DNA of 41,163 nucleotides from an uncultured Rhodanobacteraceae bacterium (GTDB lineage: Bacteria > Pseudomonadota > Gammaproteobacteria > Xanthomonadales > SZUA-5), in NCBI GenBank assembly GCA_937928755.1, contig CALEZI010000102.1:1-41163 (forward strand), in the 5' to 3' direction. The position numbers were made by a program, and so were the translations under genes. The notes under the pieces were generated by a model, which searched no databases, had not been told where the DNA came from, and saw only the letters and a list, made by a program, of their open reading frames with translations. Positions 1 to 9,774 of the stretch are shown one piece after another (within the stretch, counting starts at the first letter, position 1; the number at the start of each line of letters is the position of its first letter).

Positions 1-53
1 GAGCCAAAATGCATCGGAAATTTCTTCAGCCAATTAATGGCAAACCACACTAG
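1..53. mobile_element. Right end of a CTAG-bounded MITE-like element (cut by window edge)
   Basis: These 53 bases are identical to the right end of the complete element at 14559-14723, including the terminal CTAG. The left part lies outside the window. The terminal CTAG (50-53) contains the TAG stop codon, on the minus strand, of the ATPase subunit D gene, so the element abuts the gene exactly at its stop. Confidence 0.8.
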
Positions 54-654
54 CGTGCCACCCGTGGCCGCATCATGATCGCTTCTTCGCGCTCCTGCTC
101 TTCCAGGTTGAGCGCCATCTCGTCGATGTCGTGTTCGAGCTCCGGCAGCAGCACGCCATCGAGCGCGCGTGCGCGGCGGGAGGTGCGGCGATACTCGTGG
201 TCGAGCCGTTCCAGGTTGCCAGAGACCGCGGCGAGCTCGGTGCCGACGCGCAGCAAGTCCGCGTGCGCCCGTGCACAGGCGTCCGCTTCGGGCGTGCGCA
301 GCAGCGGGTCGACCACCACCGGCAAGCGGATATCGGTGACTACATCGACCAGCGGCACGCCCATCACTGAACTTTTGCGGATGTTCAGGGCGAGTCCACC
401 CATGCTTGCCGGATCCAGCGGATAAAGCGCCAGTCCTTGCAGCCCGTGACGACCGAGCGCCGCGCGCAGCGTGTCCTCGGCGCGCACCTGCAACGTCGCA
501 TACTCGCGCCACAGGGCCTCGAAACGGGTCAGCTCGCGCAGCATCGCGCCCGCCAGCAGCAGGCACTTTTCGTCCAGGAAGGTGTAACCCTCGCGCATCG
601 AATGGCGCTCGTCGCGCAGTTCGAGCAAAGTGCTGCGGGTCGCAACCCGATCGT

Positions 655-658
<4 letters not shown>
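50..658 (-). CDS. atpD: V/A-type ATPase subunit D (central rotor stalk)
   Basis: Subunit D forms the long antiparallel coiled-coil shaft that turns inside the A3B3 head and couples it to the membrane ring. The 202-residue length fits the family. The N-terminus has the family pattern (ATRSTLLELRDE, then an EGYTFLDEK stretch), and the C-terminal helix carries the RRARALDGVLLPELE region that precedes a glutamate-rich tail. The middle of the protein is the short globular part between the two helices. The ATG overlaps the stop of the B gene as ATGA. It is the last gene of the operon. The stop codon TAG lies inside the terminal CTAG of a repeat element, so the natural 3' flank of the operon has been replaced by that element. 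Confidence 0.93.
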
Positions 659-2040
<1,382 letters not shown>

Positions 2041-2083
2041 CGTCAATTCCTCGATGGTTCCGGGAGCGATTCCGGAGACTGCA

Positions 2084-2220
2084 TTTTTGTCCGCAAAGGA
2101 CGCAAAGGACGCAAAGGGAAGCGAAGCAAACACACTTGTCGCGCAAGGAGTTCCAGACGGTTCTTCCGCTCACGATCTTCTGGCTCCTTTTTGCGTCCTT
2201 TGCGTCCTTTGCGGAAAAAG
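2084..2220. repeat. Inverted pair of the CCGCAAAGGACGCAAAGG repeat, inside the ATPase operon
   Basis: The left arm (about 2084-2118) reads TTTTTGTCCGCAAAGGACGC with repeated GGACGCAAA units. The right arm (about 2187-2220) is its reverse complement. About 70 bases separate them. The pair occupies nearly all of the A-B intergenic gap. The same family recurs as pairs at 9457-9589 and 14810-14937 and as a single arm at 38301-38340. In RNA the arms could form a long hairpin. Confidence 0.9.
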
Positions 2221-2237
2221 TCTCTTTGTTCATTGAC

Positions 2238-4001
2238 TTACGATGCGCTCGATGAGCCCGTTGCGCCCAGCGCCGCAAACTCCGTCTCCATCCGCGCCAG
2301 CAGCGCGTCGAACTTGGGCATGTCCTCGTTGCCGATCTCCTCGCCCATGCGCGCCAGCGAGCGCAGGCAGGGCAGGGTACTGATGGCGCCGAGATCGACA
2401 CCGGCGTCGAGTGACTCCAGCGCCAGATCCATCCAGCGCGCGACCAGCCGCATCATTGCGGCCTGCTTCGCGGGCGCGGCGATGCGGTCGACCGGGGAGA
2501 ACGCCGACTGGCGCAGGATCGCTTCGTTGAGCAGGTCGGCATTCAGCAGCGTCAGTTGCTGCCGTGGCGGCAGCGCGTCCTTGCCAATGATCCGCGCCAT
2601 GCGTTGCAGGCGCGCCTGTTCCTCCAGCAGCGAGAGGAAACGGCGGCGCAGTGACCACCAGGCATCGTTGCCCTGGGTGGCCCACCAGGCGACGAAGTCC
2701 TGTGCGTTTTCGGAGTAGGAATTCAGCGGATGAATTGCCGGATAGAAACGCGCATGCGCACGATTGACATCCAGTACCCAGAACGCCTTCACGTAGCGTT
2801 TGGTGTGGTTGGTCACAGGCTCGGAGAAGTCGCCCGAAGGCGGGCTGACGGCGCCGATCAGGGTCACTGATCCGGTCTCGCCGCCCAGGGTCTCCACCAA
2901 ACCGGCGCGTTCGTAGAAGTCGGCCAGGCGGCTCGCCAGGTACGCCGGATAGCCGCCCTCCCCGGGCAGTTCGCCGAAGCGGCCGGACACCTCGCGCAGC
3001 GCCTCCGCCCAGCGACTGGTGGAGTCGGCCATCAAAGCCACATGCAGGCCCTGGTCGCGGAAATGCTCGGCGACAGTGACGGCGCTGTAGATGCTGGCCT
3101 CGCGCGCAGCCACCGGCATGTTCGAAGTGTTGGCGATGATCACCGTGCGTTCCATCATCGGCCGGCCATTGCGCGGGTCGATCAACGTCGGGAACTCTTC
3201 GAGCACGCCGGCGATCTCGTTGCCGCGCTCGCCGCAACCGAGGTAGATGATGACGTCGGCGCTGCACCCGCGCGCCAGCGCTTCCAGCAGTACGGTCTTG
3301 CCGGTGCCGAAGCCACCCGGAATCGCCGCTTTACCGCCGAGCGCCACTGGGAACAGCGAATCGATGATGCGCTGCCCGGTCACCAGCGGCGCGTTGGTCG
3401 GAAGGCGCCGCCGCACCGGTCGTGGTGTGCGTACCGGCCACCCCTGACGCATCGCGAAGCCATGCTCGCGCCCGTCGAGGGCGCGTACGCGGCAGATGAT
3501 GGCGTCATCGGCGTGCTGCCCGGCGGCGGCGATTTCGAGGATCTCGCCGGCGCAGTCGGGTGGGCTCAAAATGCGTTGCGCTGGCGCTTCCCCGCGTCGC
3601 GCTTCGGCCACGACCTGCCCGCCAACAATCTGCGCACCGACCGCCAGACGCGGCCGGAATTCGAACAGGGCAGGGGCGCCGACCGGTTGCGATCCGGCTC
3701 TGACATGAGTGACATCGACGCCACCCAAGGGGCGTAGCAGGCCATCGAACATGCCGCCGAGCAGTCCGGGGCCGAGCGTGATCGCCAGCGGCAGGCCGCT
3801 GCCTCTGACCTCGACGCCCGGTCGCAGCCCGCTGGTGTCTTCATAGACCTGCACCAGGATCTCGCTGCCCTCGATGCGCACCACCTCCCCGAGCAGACTG
3901 CGTTCGCCGACGCTGACCGACTCGCGCAAGGCAAACGCCCCCTCGCAGCGGGCGCGCAGCACCGGACCGGCGATCCACTGGACCCACGCGCGCGCGCTCA
4001 T
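2238..4001 (-). CDS. atpA: V/A-type ATPase subunit A (catalytic)
   Basis: This is the ATP-hydrolysing/synthesising subunit of the rotary ATPase head. It has 587 residues from the chosen start. The Walker A loop is GGFGTGKT (about 229-236), followed by CGERGNEIAGVLEEFPTL with the catalytic-glutamate region and then STSRWAEALREVSGRFGELP. The A-specific non-homologous insertion lies before the P-loop (about residues 100-190, including the FEFRPRLAVG region). The frame is open back to 4085, but the ATG at 4001 overlaps the subunit E stop as ATGA and starts the conserved sequence. The gene ends with TAA at 2240-2238, just before the repeat pair that separates it from B. Confidence 0.96.
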   Translation of the reverse strand: MSARAWVQWIAGPVLRARCEGAFALRESVSVGERSLLGEVVRIEGSEILVQVYEDTSGLRPGVEVRGSGLPLAITLGPGLLGGMFDGLLRPLGGVDVTHVRAGSQPVGAPALFEFRPRLAVGAQIVGGQVVAEARRGEAPAQRILSPPDCAGEILEIAAAGQHADDAIICRVRALDGREHGFAMRQGWPVRTPRPVRRRLPTNAPLVTGQRIIDSLFPVALGGKAAIPGGFGTGKTVLLEALARGCSADVIIYLGCGERGNEIAGVLEEFPTLIDPRNGRPMMERTVIIANTSNMPVAAREASIYSAVTVAEHFRDQGLHVALMADSTSRWAEALREVSGRFGELPGEGGYPAYLASRLADFYERAGLVETLGGETGSVTLIGAVSPPSGDFSEPVTNHTKRYVKAFWVLDVNRAHARFYPAIHPLNSYSENAQDFVAWWATQGNDAWWSLRRRFLSLLEEQARLQRMARIIGKDALPPRQQLTLLNADLLNEAILRQSAFSPVDRIAAPAKQAAMMRLVARWMDLALESLDAGVDLGAISTLPCLRSLARMGEEIGNEDMPKFDALLARMETEFAALGATGSSSAS

Positions 4002-4600
4002 GTTGCTGCCTCGCGTGCGCGTAGCAGCGCCGCCGCCAGGCTGTCCTGATCGGACAGCAGGCCCGCCAGGCTGGCATCGATGCAATTGCCGTTACCGAAA
4101 ATGCACACTCCGGCGCGCAGTGCGGGGTCGGCCTGGAAACGAAACGGGAACGGCGAGAGCTCGGTACCGCCGAGCGCTTCAATGTCCTCCGGCTGCAGGC
4201 CGGGCGCGTAATCGATGCGCCATTCGCCGGGCGGCAGCGAATGGCGCGCCTGCAGCAACGCCTGATGCAGCCAGCGCAGCCGTGCTTCGCGTCGGTGCCA
4301 ACGCGCGATCAAGGCCGCGGGCAGCAGCGCCATGGCCTGCGCCAGAAAGTCCCTGGCTGCATTCTGCTGCGCGAGCCGCAGGCGCGTTGCGCGTTGCGCC
4401 GCGGCGGCAGCGACGCGCTGCGTGGCGCGCTGACGGGCTTCGTTCAAGCCGCTGCGCACGCGCTCGCGCGCCTGCGCATGCGCCTGCTGCAGCATTTCGA
4501 GCGCCTGGTTGCGCGCGCTGCCGAGAATTTCCGTACGCCGACGCGCGCAATCCGTTTCGATCAGGTCGAGCAGCGCCCGCTCTTGTGCGCTCACGTTCAC
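3998..4600 (-). CDS. atpE: V/A-type ATPase subunit E (peripheral stalk)
   Basis: Subunit E pairs with the G/H helix to make the peripheral stalk that holds the head still. The protein is a long charged helix (residues about 1-90, rich in A, R, Q and E) followed by a small globular C-terminus. I place the start at GTG 4600, which overlaps the subunit F stop as GTGA and gives 200 residues. A second GTG lies two codons later. The frame continues upstream to an ATG at 4684, but that would overlap F by about 85 bases with non-conserved sequence. Sequence identity in this family is low, so the call leans partly on position between F and A. Confidence 0.85.
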   Translation of the reverse strand: MNVSAQERALLDLIETDCARRRTEILGSARNQALEMLQQAHAQARERVRSGLNEARQRATQRVAAAAAQRATRLRLAQQNAARDFLAQAMALLPAALIARWHRREARLRWLHQALLQARHSLPPGEWRIDYAPGLQPEDIEALGGTELSPFPFRFQADPALRAGVCIFGNGNCIDASLAGLLSDQDSLAAALLRAREAAT

Positions 4601-4899
4601 AACACGTCCATTCCCAGTTGGCGACGTACGCGTTGCGCCAGTTCCGACGGCGACCTCAGCGCTTCGGTGTCGGGCAGGACCCACAGCAATGGAAGCGTCG
4701 CGTGGCGCGCCTTATCGAGTACTGCCGGGGGGAGGTTTGCTGCGCTGGTCGCCGCAAGCAGGACCAGATCGGCGCTGCCGCAGGCCGCGTCGAACATCGC
4801 GCCGAGTTCGTCGAATGCCGCGGCGCTGCTGGTCTCGATGCCTGCCAGTCGCCAAGCTGCTGCGCGTGCTTCGTCGCCGAGATAAACCGCGCCGCCCAT
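4597..4899 (-). CDS. atpF: V/A-type ATPase subunit F
   Basis: Subunit F binds the D shaft near the bottom of the head and is thought to tune activity. It is 100 residues, the usual size. It begins with a short beta strand and glycine (VYLGDE), has a DLVLLAATSAANLP stretch and ends with a charged helix (SELAQRVRRQLGMDVL), matching the small Rossmann-like F fold. Two bases separate its start from the stop of the K gene, and its stop overlaps the E start. The assignment comes from size, fold pattern and operon position. Confidence 0.85.
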   Translation of the reverse strand: MGGAVYLGDEARAAAWRLAGIETSSAAAFDELGAMFDAACGSADLVLLAATSAANLPPAVLDKARHATLPLLWVLPDTEALRSPSELAQRVRRQLGMDVL

Positions 4900-4901
4900 G
4901 A

Positions 4902-5276
4902 TCAGGCGCCACCGAGGCGGTTGAGGATCAGGATCGACACGATCAGGCCATAGATGGCGATGCCCTCAGCCAGGCCGACAAAAATCAGCAGGCGGCCGAA
5001 CAACTCCGGCTTTTCCGCCAACGCCCCGACCGCGGCGGTGCCCACGCGGGCGACCGCGATGCCGGCACCGATCGCCGATGCCGCAGTCGCCAGTGCGGCG
5101 GCCATGAACGCGTAGCTCAAGGCGGTTGGATCGATCGCGCCTGCGCTGTTCGCTTCCTGCGCCAGCGCAGCGGGCATCAGCAGCACCAGGCTGCAGAGAA
5201 TGGCCAGGATCAACACGGCGCCGAGCACCAGCCGCAAACGTGGGCTGGCGACGGCCGTTGGCGTGGACAGTTTCAT
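4902..5276 (-). CDS. atpK: V/A-type ATPase subunit K (proteolipid ring, c-type)
   Basis: This 124-residue protein forms the ion-carrying membrane ring. It has an N-terminal hydrophobic segment (about 17-39, possibly a cleaved signal ending LAQ) followed by a two-helix hairpin. The essential carboxylate is Glu104 in GLAEGIAIYG. The residue after Glu104 is Gly rather than Ser or Thr, and the first hairpin helix (AIGAGIAVARVG) has no Gln. Both points fit proton rather than sodium coupling, by analogy with known c subunits; this is inference. The ATG directly follows the TGA of subunit I. Its single hairpin resembles the short bacterial type rather than the duplicated eukaryotic type. Confidence 0.93.
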   Translation of the reverse strand: MKLSTPTAVASPRLRLVLGAVLILAILCSLVLLMPAALAQEANSAGAIDPTALSYAFMAAALATAASAIGAGIAVARVGTAAVGALAEKPELFGRLLIFVGLAEGIAIYGLIVSILILNRLGGA

Positions 5277-7088
5277 TCAGACCTCCCGGGTCATCGATGG
5301 GGGTGGCGGCAGCGGCAGGAATACGCGTCCGGCGCCGGTCAGGAAGCGCGTGAAAAATTCGAACAGCACCAGACGCGTGGTCTGGATCGACACCACCAGA
5401 GCCTCCAGGATCAGAATCAGCGCGTTGCCGAGGATCAGTACCAGCAGACCGGCGACGCCATGACCCGCGGCCACTGCGAGTGCGACCACGGCGCTCGAAA
5501 GCCCGGCGTGCGCCAGCGCAAAAGCGCCGACTCGCGCGAAGGACAAGGTGTTCACCAGCAACTGCAGCGTGCGCTCGAGCAGTTCACCGAGCGCGCCTGC
5601 CAGCGACCCGATGCCGCGCTGGTGGAGCTGCGCTGCCAGCCCGCTCCACAGCACGCCGCACGCGGCCAGCCACGGCCCTGCGTGGTCGAACAGCGCCAGC
5701 AGCAGTCCGATGTAGACGACAACGCCGCCGGCGTCGCGACGCAACCACTCGCTGAGGCAACCGCGCCACCACGCGCCAAGGCCATTGAGCGCGAGCCCGA
5801 GCAGCAACAGCAGCGCGCCGCCCACCAATGGCGCGGTGAGCACCGCAATCGGTTGCTGCAACGGCTGCAACCACAGGGGTTCGATCAGGTGTTCCAGCGC
5901 GAACACGCTGCCGTACACCCAGCCGAACAACATCGAGGCCAGGCCAGCGCTCAGCATCAGACGTCCGGTCGGATGCCGCCGTTGCAACCAGAGGCCCGCG
6001 GCGGCGATCACCGCGCCCTGGCCGATGTCGCCGAACATGTAGCCGAACAGCAACGGGGCGACAATGGCGACCACCGGCGTCGGGTCGGCTTCGAAGCGAC
6101 CGGGCACGCCAAAGGCGCGGCTGAAGATCTCGAACGGGCGCGCCCAGCGTGGATTGTTGAGCAACAACGGCGGCGTCAGGTTGCCGGGAGGTGCCGGGAA
6201 ATGCACCAGCGCGCGCACACCACAGTTGGCGATGGCGGCAGCAATCGCCGTGCCGTCGGGATCGCTGGTCCAGCCGGTGACGAAGGCGAGCAGTTCGCTG
6301 GTGCGCAGCGCGCGCACGCTGTGGACAATCCAGTCGAGCCGCTGGAGATCGGCCAACGCCGACGCCAGTCTGGTTTCTGCTGCCACCGCTTGCAGGCGCG
6401 TCTGGTGCGTCTGCGTGCGGCGGTCAAGTTCGGCCGCCTGCGCGGTTGCCGCGGCATCGGCGTCGCACAGATGTTGCGGCAGCCAGGTCGGGCAGGCAAG
6501 CAGCAGCCCGTGACCCGCCGCAATCGGAGCTTCGATGGCGGCTATCGCAGTCGGGCTGGTCAGCAGGACGAAGACCCGGCGGCCATCGTCGAGCAGCAGT
6601 TCACGCGCAAGGCCGTGCTCATGCAGGTCAAGTGAGGCGGAACCCGGATCGACCAGCCAGGTGCCGACCAGTTGGCCCGGTCCCGCGGTCGGCGTGCGCG
6701 CGGTCTGCGTCCGCCACGCGCGTATTGCCGCTCGCCACAGCAACAGTTCGCGGCGTTCGCGAGCGATCTCCTGCAAGGCAACGATGTCCGGTTCGCACGT
6801 GCGACCCCAGATCTGCACCGCATTGAGTGCGTGTTGCAGGGTGCGTTGCGGTGGCTCCGGGCAGGTCGAGCCGATGCCTGGTGGCGGCCAGAACTCCCCG
6901 CAGCGCGCCTGCCAGGCGTGAAACTCGGCCAGACCCGGCGCCATTTGCGCCCACTCGGTCGGCATCGCAACGGCGGCATCCGCTTCCAGTTCGACCGCGC
7001 CGGTCGCCCCAAGCGCTTCCAGCAGCAGCGACACGTCCTGACGTGCGCAAAGTACTTCGAACCAGCGCGCTGGCATCGGGCGCATCAT
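5277..7088 (-). CDS. atpI: V/A-type ATPase subunit I (membrane stator, a-type)
   Basis: Subunit I carries the two half-channels for ions and links the ring to the peripheral stalk. It has 603 residues from the chosen start. The N-terminal half is soluble and helical, with RRTQTHQTRLQAVAAETRLA in the stalk arm. The C-terminal half has about seven hydrophobic segments, beginning at VVAIVAPLLFGYMFGDIGQG, the hallmark motif of this family. The late NTLSFARVGAFALAHAGLS segment contains the essential arginine. The ATG at 7088 overlaps the subunit C stop (ATGA). A longer open frame reaches 7238 but runs antisense-like through the C gene and is not conserved. Confidence 0.94.
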   Translation of the reverse strand: MMRPMPARWFEVLCARQDVSLLLEALGATGAVELEADAAVAMPTEWAQMAPGLAEFHAWQARCGEFWPPPGIGSTCPEPPQRTLQHALNAVQIWGRTCEPDIVALQEIARERRELLLWRAAIRAWRTQTARTPTAGPGQLVGTWLVDPGSASLDLHEHGLARELLLDDGRRVFVLLTSPTAIAAIEAPIAAGHGLLLACPTWLPQHLCDADAAATAQAAELDRRTQTHQTRLQAVAAETRLASALADLQRLDWIVHSVRALRTSELLAFVTGWTSDPDGTAIAAAIANCGVRALVHFPAPPGNLTPPLLLNNPRWARPFEIFSRAFGVPGRFEADPTPVVAIVAPLLFGYMFGDIGQGAVIAAAGLWLQRRHPTGRLMLSAGLASMLFGWVYGSVFALEHLIEPLWLQPLQQPIAVLTAPLVGGALLLLLGLALNGLGAWWRGCLSEWLRRDAGGVVVYIGLLLALFDHAGPWLAACGVLWSGLAAQLHQRGIGSLAGALGELLERTLQLLVNTLSFARVGAFALAHAGLSSAVVALAVAAGHGVAGLLVLILGNALILILEALVVSIQTTRLVLFEFFTRFLTGAGRVFLPLPPPPSMTREV

Positions 7089-7780
7089 GCGAGCGCAGCC
7101 AGTCGCAGCAACTCGCCGCGTACGCGTTCGTGTTCCAGCCACAACAGCGCGACCGCCGTCAGCAGGTGCACCGGACTCAAGGGATGGCGGCGCATGCGCG
7201 CCAACAGGCCCAGTTGCAGGCGTTCGCGCTCGGGCCAACCGTTGCCGGCCGGCAGCGCCGAGAAGCGCTGGCGGTGCTGATGGATGTTGCGCACCAGCAG
7301 GGCGAGTTCCGTCCGGTCATCGGCGATCAGCCTGGGCAATCGTCGCTGCAACTCCTGCAGCCAGATGGCATCTGCGGCGAATGGCTGGACGGATGCCGGC
7401 TGCTCGAAGATGGCGAGCTCGCCGACCCGCCAATCGGACGGTCGGAAGTTGGTGTGCTTGATGCGTGCATGGCGCAGCGCCGGCAGATCGACCAGCCGAG
7501 CGCACCACTTCAGCGCCGGCTGCCAGACGGGATCGGCCCAGCCGCAGAGTTCGTCGAGCTTGTCGATGAAACGCTTGCGCAAGTGGGTTTCGATGCGGTG
7601 CGCCCCGCCGTGGCTGCCGAGTCCCTCGATCCAGTCCGCCGCGCCGCTCGCACGCAACTGCTCGATCACACCGGCAAGGCTGCGTGCGGCGCTGACCTGC
7701 GCCCATTGCGGGTTGCGCATACGGCCACCGATGCGCGCCCGCAGGCGCGACAACGCATAGTCGTTGTCGCCATGGATCAT
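7085..7780 (-). CDS. atpC: V/A-type ATPase subunit C (ring-to-stalk adaptor), short form
   Basis: Subunit C (AC39/d type) sits as a funnel on the membrane ring and receives the D-F shaft. From ATG 7780, which overlaps the upstream gene stop as ATGA, it is 231 residues. It starts HGDNDYALSRLRARIGGRM, the usual Y-x-x-x-R-x-R-x-G opening of this family. Typical members have about 320-350 residues, so this one lacks roughly a third, apparently one of the repeated helical lobes. The remainder is helix-rich with conserved tryptophans. Identification rests on the N-terminal motif and operon position. Confidence 0.8.
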   Translation of the reverse strand: MIHGDNDYALSRLRARIGGRMRNPQWAQVSAARSLAGVIEQLRASGAADWIEGLGSHGGAHRIETHLRKRFIDKLDELCGWADPVWQPALKWCARLVDLPALRHARIKHTNFRPSDWRVGELAIFEQPASVQPFAADAIWLQELQRRLPRLIADDRTELALLVRNIHQHRQRFSALPAGNGWPERERLQLGLLARMRRHPLSPVHLLTAVALLWLEHERVRGELLRLAALA

Positions 7781-8109
7781 GGCGATTCCCCGGTCAGTTG
7801 GGCGGCAATCGCTTCGACCAGTCGCTGCATGTGGACCAGGTCGTCGTCGTTCAAGCGTTCGTGTTGTGGCGGGCACTGACCCAGCGCCTCGACCTCGCGC
7901 AGACTCGCAGCCTCGATCCTCAGTGTCAGTCGCTGCAGACGTTCTCCGGCACGCTCCGAGATGCGTCGGGCGCGGGCGCGCGCGGACTCCAGTTGCGACT
8001 GGGCTTCGGCGCGACTGAGCTGCACGGCGGCGCCAGCCGCGGCTTCAGCGGCGAGCACGCGCTCGATCGCCGATTCCACGTCATCCTGCGCAGGGTCGCG
8101 GCTGTTCAC
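7777..8109 (-). CDS. V/A-type ATPase subunit H/G (peripheral stalk helix)
   Basis: This 110-residue protein is almost entirely a charged alanine/arginine/glutamate helix (about residues 10-75, including SRAEAQSQLESARARARRIS). That fits the slender partner of subunit E in the peripheral stalk. It is the first gene of the operon and its TGA overlaps the subunit C start. Small stalk subunits are poorly conserved, so the name depends mostly on composition, length and position. No clear promoter was recognised in the 265 bp upstream, which are dominated by a nested palindrome. Confidence 0.75.
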   Translation of the reverse strand: MNSRDPAQDDVESAIERVLAAEAAAGAAVQLSRAEAQSQLESARARARRISERAGERLQRLTLRIEAASLREVEALGQCPPQHERLNDDDLVHMQRLVEAIAAQLTGESP

Positions 8110-8201
8110 CGCCTCTCCTCGTGCACGCGCCGGATCCTCGCGCGCGCTCTGCGCAGCAGCCTAGATCATTGACGCTGATACGCGTTGATGGCGATCAAGG
8201 G

Positions 8202-8361
8202 ACCTGATCAGCGTCGATCCTCAGTCGGGTTGGGTTGAGCAAGGTGTCCCGTTCGCCCTGAGCCTGTCGAAGGGCGCTCTCGCGAGCCTCGCCCTTCGAC
8301 AGGCTCAGGGCGAACGGGACTGAGTGGACGCTGCTGCTGAGGTTCGACGCTGATCAGGTCA
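8202..8361. repeat. Nested double palindrome upstream of the ATPase operon
   Basis: An outer inverted repeat (8202-8225 and 8338-8361, core GACCTGATCAGCGTCGA, one mismatch in 24) encloses an inner pair (8248-8277 and 8291-8320) of the widespread CCTTCGACAGGCTCAGGGCG type. The whole 160 bp can fold into one long hairpin. It fills the gap between the ATPase operon start and the end of the AraC-type gene. The remaining bases of the gap (8110-8201 and 8362-8374) hold nothing I recognise. Confidence 0.85.
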
Positions 8362-8374
8362 AGAGAAGGCGGGG

Positions 8375-9412
8375 CTAGCCCTCACCCGATGGGTGCGCAG
8401 TCGCGGACAGTAGAGGGTCGCGGTACTGACTCGGTGACACACCCGTCCAGCGCCGAAATGCGCGCGTGAAACAGCTGGCGTCCGCATAACCAAGGAGATA
8501 GGCGATCTCGCTGATCGCATGGCGTTTGTCGCCGAGGTAGCCGCGCGCGAGTTCCAGGCGGGTGCTGGCAAGAACCTGATCGAAATGGGTGCCTTCGTCA
8601 GCCAGGTGGCGCTGCAGGCTGCGCAAGCTCAGGTTGAGCGCTGCCGCGACCTGTTCGGCTGCCGGCTCGCCGTTCGCCAGTCGCGGGATCAACGCATCGC
8701 GTACGCGGGCGCTGAGTGCGGCGCGATCGAGATCCGCCAGATACTTCGCGATCAGTTCGTCACTGCGGCTGGCCAGTTCGCGGTTGGCCGAATCCAGCGG
8801 CAGGTCGCAATCGGCGCGCGCGAAGGCCACCAGATCGTGGCTGGCGCCGAATTCGATCGGCGCGCGCAGGATGCGTTCGAAGCTATCGACCTGCGCCGGT
8901 CGTGGTCGGCGCAGCGCCACTCGCAGTGGCACCAGTTGGCGGCCGGCCAGGCTGCGCGAGGTGCGCAGCAACAAGGAGATGAAGGCGTCGACCGATTCCG
9001 GCGCGGGGTGCGTCGTCCCCGACGGTGGATGGACCACCAGTTCGCACGCTTCGGCGGACTCGCGCAGTTCCAGTTCGCTGACATCGCTGGCGATACGGAA
9101 GTAGCGCACGATGCGCTGCAGCATGTCGCGCAGGGTGGCACTGGCCATGATCGAATAGCCGAGCGCATGGAAGGTGGTTGGCACGACGTTGCTGGCAACC
9201 GCCAGACCGAGGCAGGGATCGCCGGTCGCAGCCACCGCCAGACGCCACAACTCGGTCGTCCGCTCAACCGGGTAGCGCGCATTCGGGTCGTCGAGCGCGG
9301 CGAGATCCAGGCCCGCCTGCGCGAACAGCGCAGCACTGTCGATGCCGCGCGCGTCCAGCGTGCGGCGGATCGCCTTGGCCCAACTGGTCAAAACTGTGGC
9401 ACGTTGGGGCAC
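8375..9412 (-). CDS. AraC-family transcriptional regulator
   Basis: This is a 345-residue DNA-binding regulator. The C-terminal ~100 residues form the two-helix AraC domain: LNLSLRSLQRHLADEG is the first recognition unit, and the second runs through ISEIAYLLGYADASCFTRAF and FRRWTGVSPSQYR, the family signature. The N-terminal ~200 residues look like the arabinose-binding-like ligand domain found in regulators of the ornithine/virulence type. The effector cannot be read from sequence. It is divergent from the desaturase operon at 9775, so it may control that operon. The 362-bp gap between them contains a repeat pair. Confidence 0.9.
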   Translation of the reverse strand: MPQRATVLTSWAKAIRRTLDARGIDSAALFAQAGLDLAALDDPNARYPVERTTELWRLAVAATGDPCLGLAVASNVVPTTFHALGYSIMASATLRDMLQRIVRYFRIASDVSELELRESAEACELVVHPPSGTTHPAPESVDAFISLLLRTSRSLAGRQLVPLRVALRRPRPAQVDSFERILRAPIEFGASHDLVAFARADCDLPLDSANRELASRSDELIAKYLADLDRAALSARVRDALIPRLANGEPAAEQVAAALNLSLRSLQRHLADEGTHFDQVLASTRLELARGYLGDKRHAISEIAYLLGYADASCFTRAFRRWTGVSPSQYRDPLLSATAHPSGEG

Positions 9413-9456
9413 GTAGAGGGTCTGTGCTGGTCAGGAATACGGCAATTTGAAGAGTC

Positions 9457-9589
9457 GTTTTGTCCGCAAAGGACGCAAAAGACGCAAAGAAAGCAGACGT
9501 CTCGGGTAACTACGCGAAGTTGACTTCCCCGGCAATCCTCGCAACATGTTGCTTTCCTTTGCGTTCTTTGCGTCCTTTGCGGACAAATG
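9457..9589. repeat. Inverted pair of the CCGCAAAGGACGCAAAGG repeat
   Basis: The arms are at about 9457-9495 and 9551-9589, with 55 bases between them. They lie in the divergent AraC/desaturase gap (9413-9774). Any promoter for either gene must lie beside or within this pair. The rest of the gap, 9590-9774, shows no recognisable motif. Confidence 0.88.
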
Positions 9590-9774
9590 ATGACCCGGCT
9601 GATTGCCGCATGGTCTGATGGGCCAGCAAACGCTGGAACCGCGCACATTGCCCGACGGCTCCCAGAATCACGGCTGCTGGCGCTTGCAGTCAAGCGATTG
9701 GCATCCACGGTCAGGCGCAATCGGGATCGCAGCGATTACTGTTCGCAACAGACGATTGCCGCCGAGCAGCGACC

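Noticed and set aside
2041..2133. N-terminal extension of ATPase subunit B (31 codons)
   Set aside because: These codons translate the GACGCAAAGG repeat. The ATG at 2040 has GAGG upstream and begins the conserved sequence.
4902..5276. Sodium-specific ring subunit
   Set aside because: The residue after Glu104 is Gly rather than Ser/Thr, and no Gln is visible in the partner helix. Proton coupling is more likely, though not proven.
9600..9774. Small ORFs around the repeat in the AraC/desaturase gap
   Set aside because: They are short, partly translated repeat, and lack ribosome-binding sites or family features.
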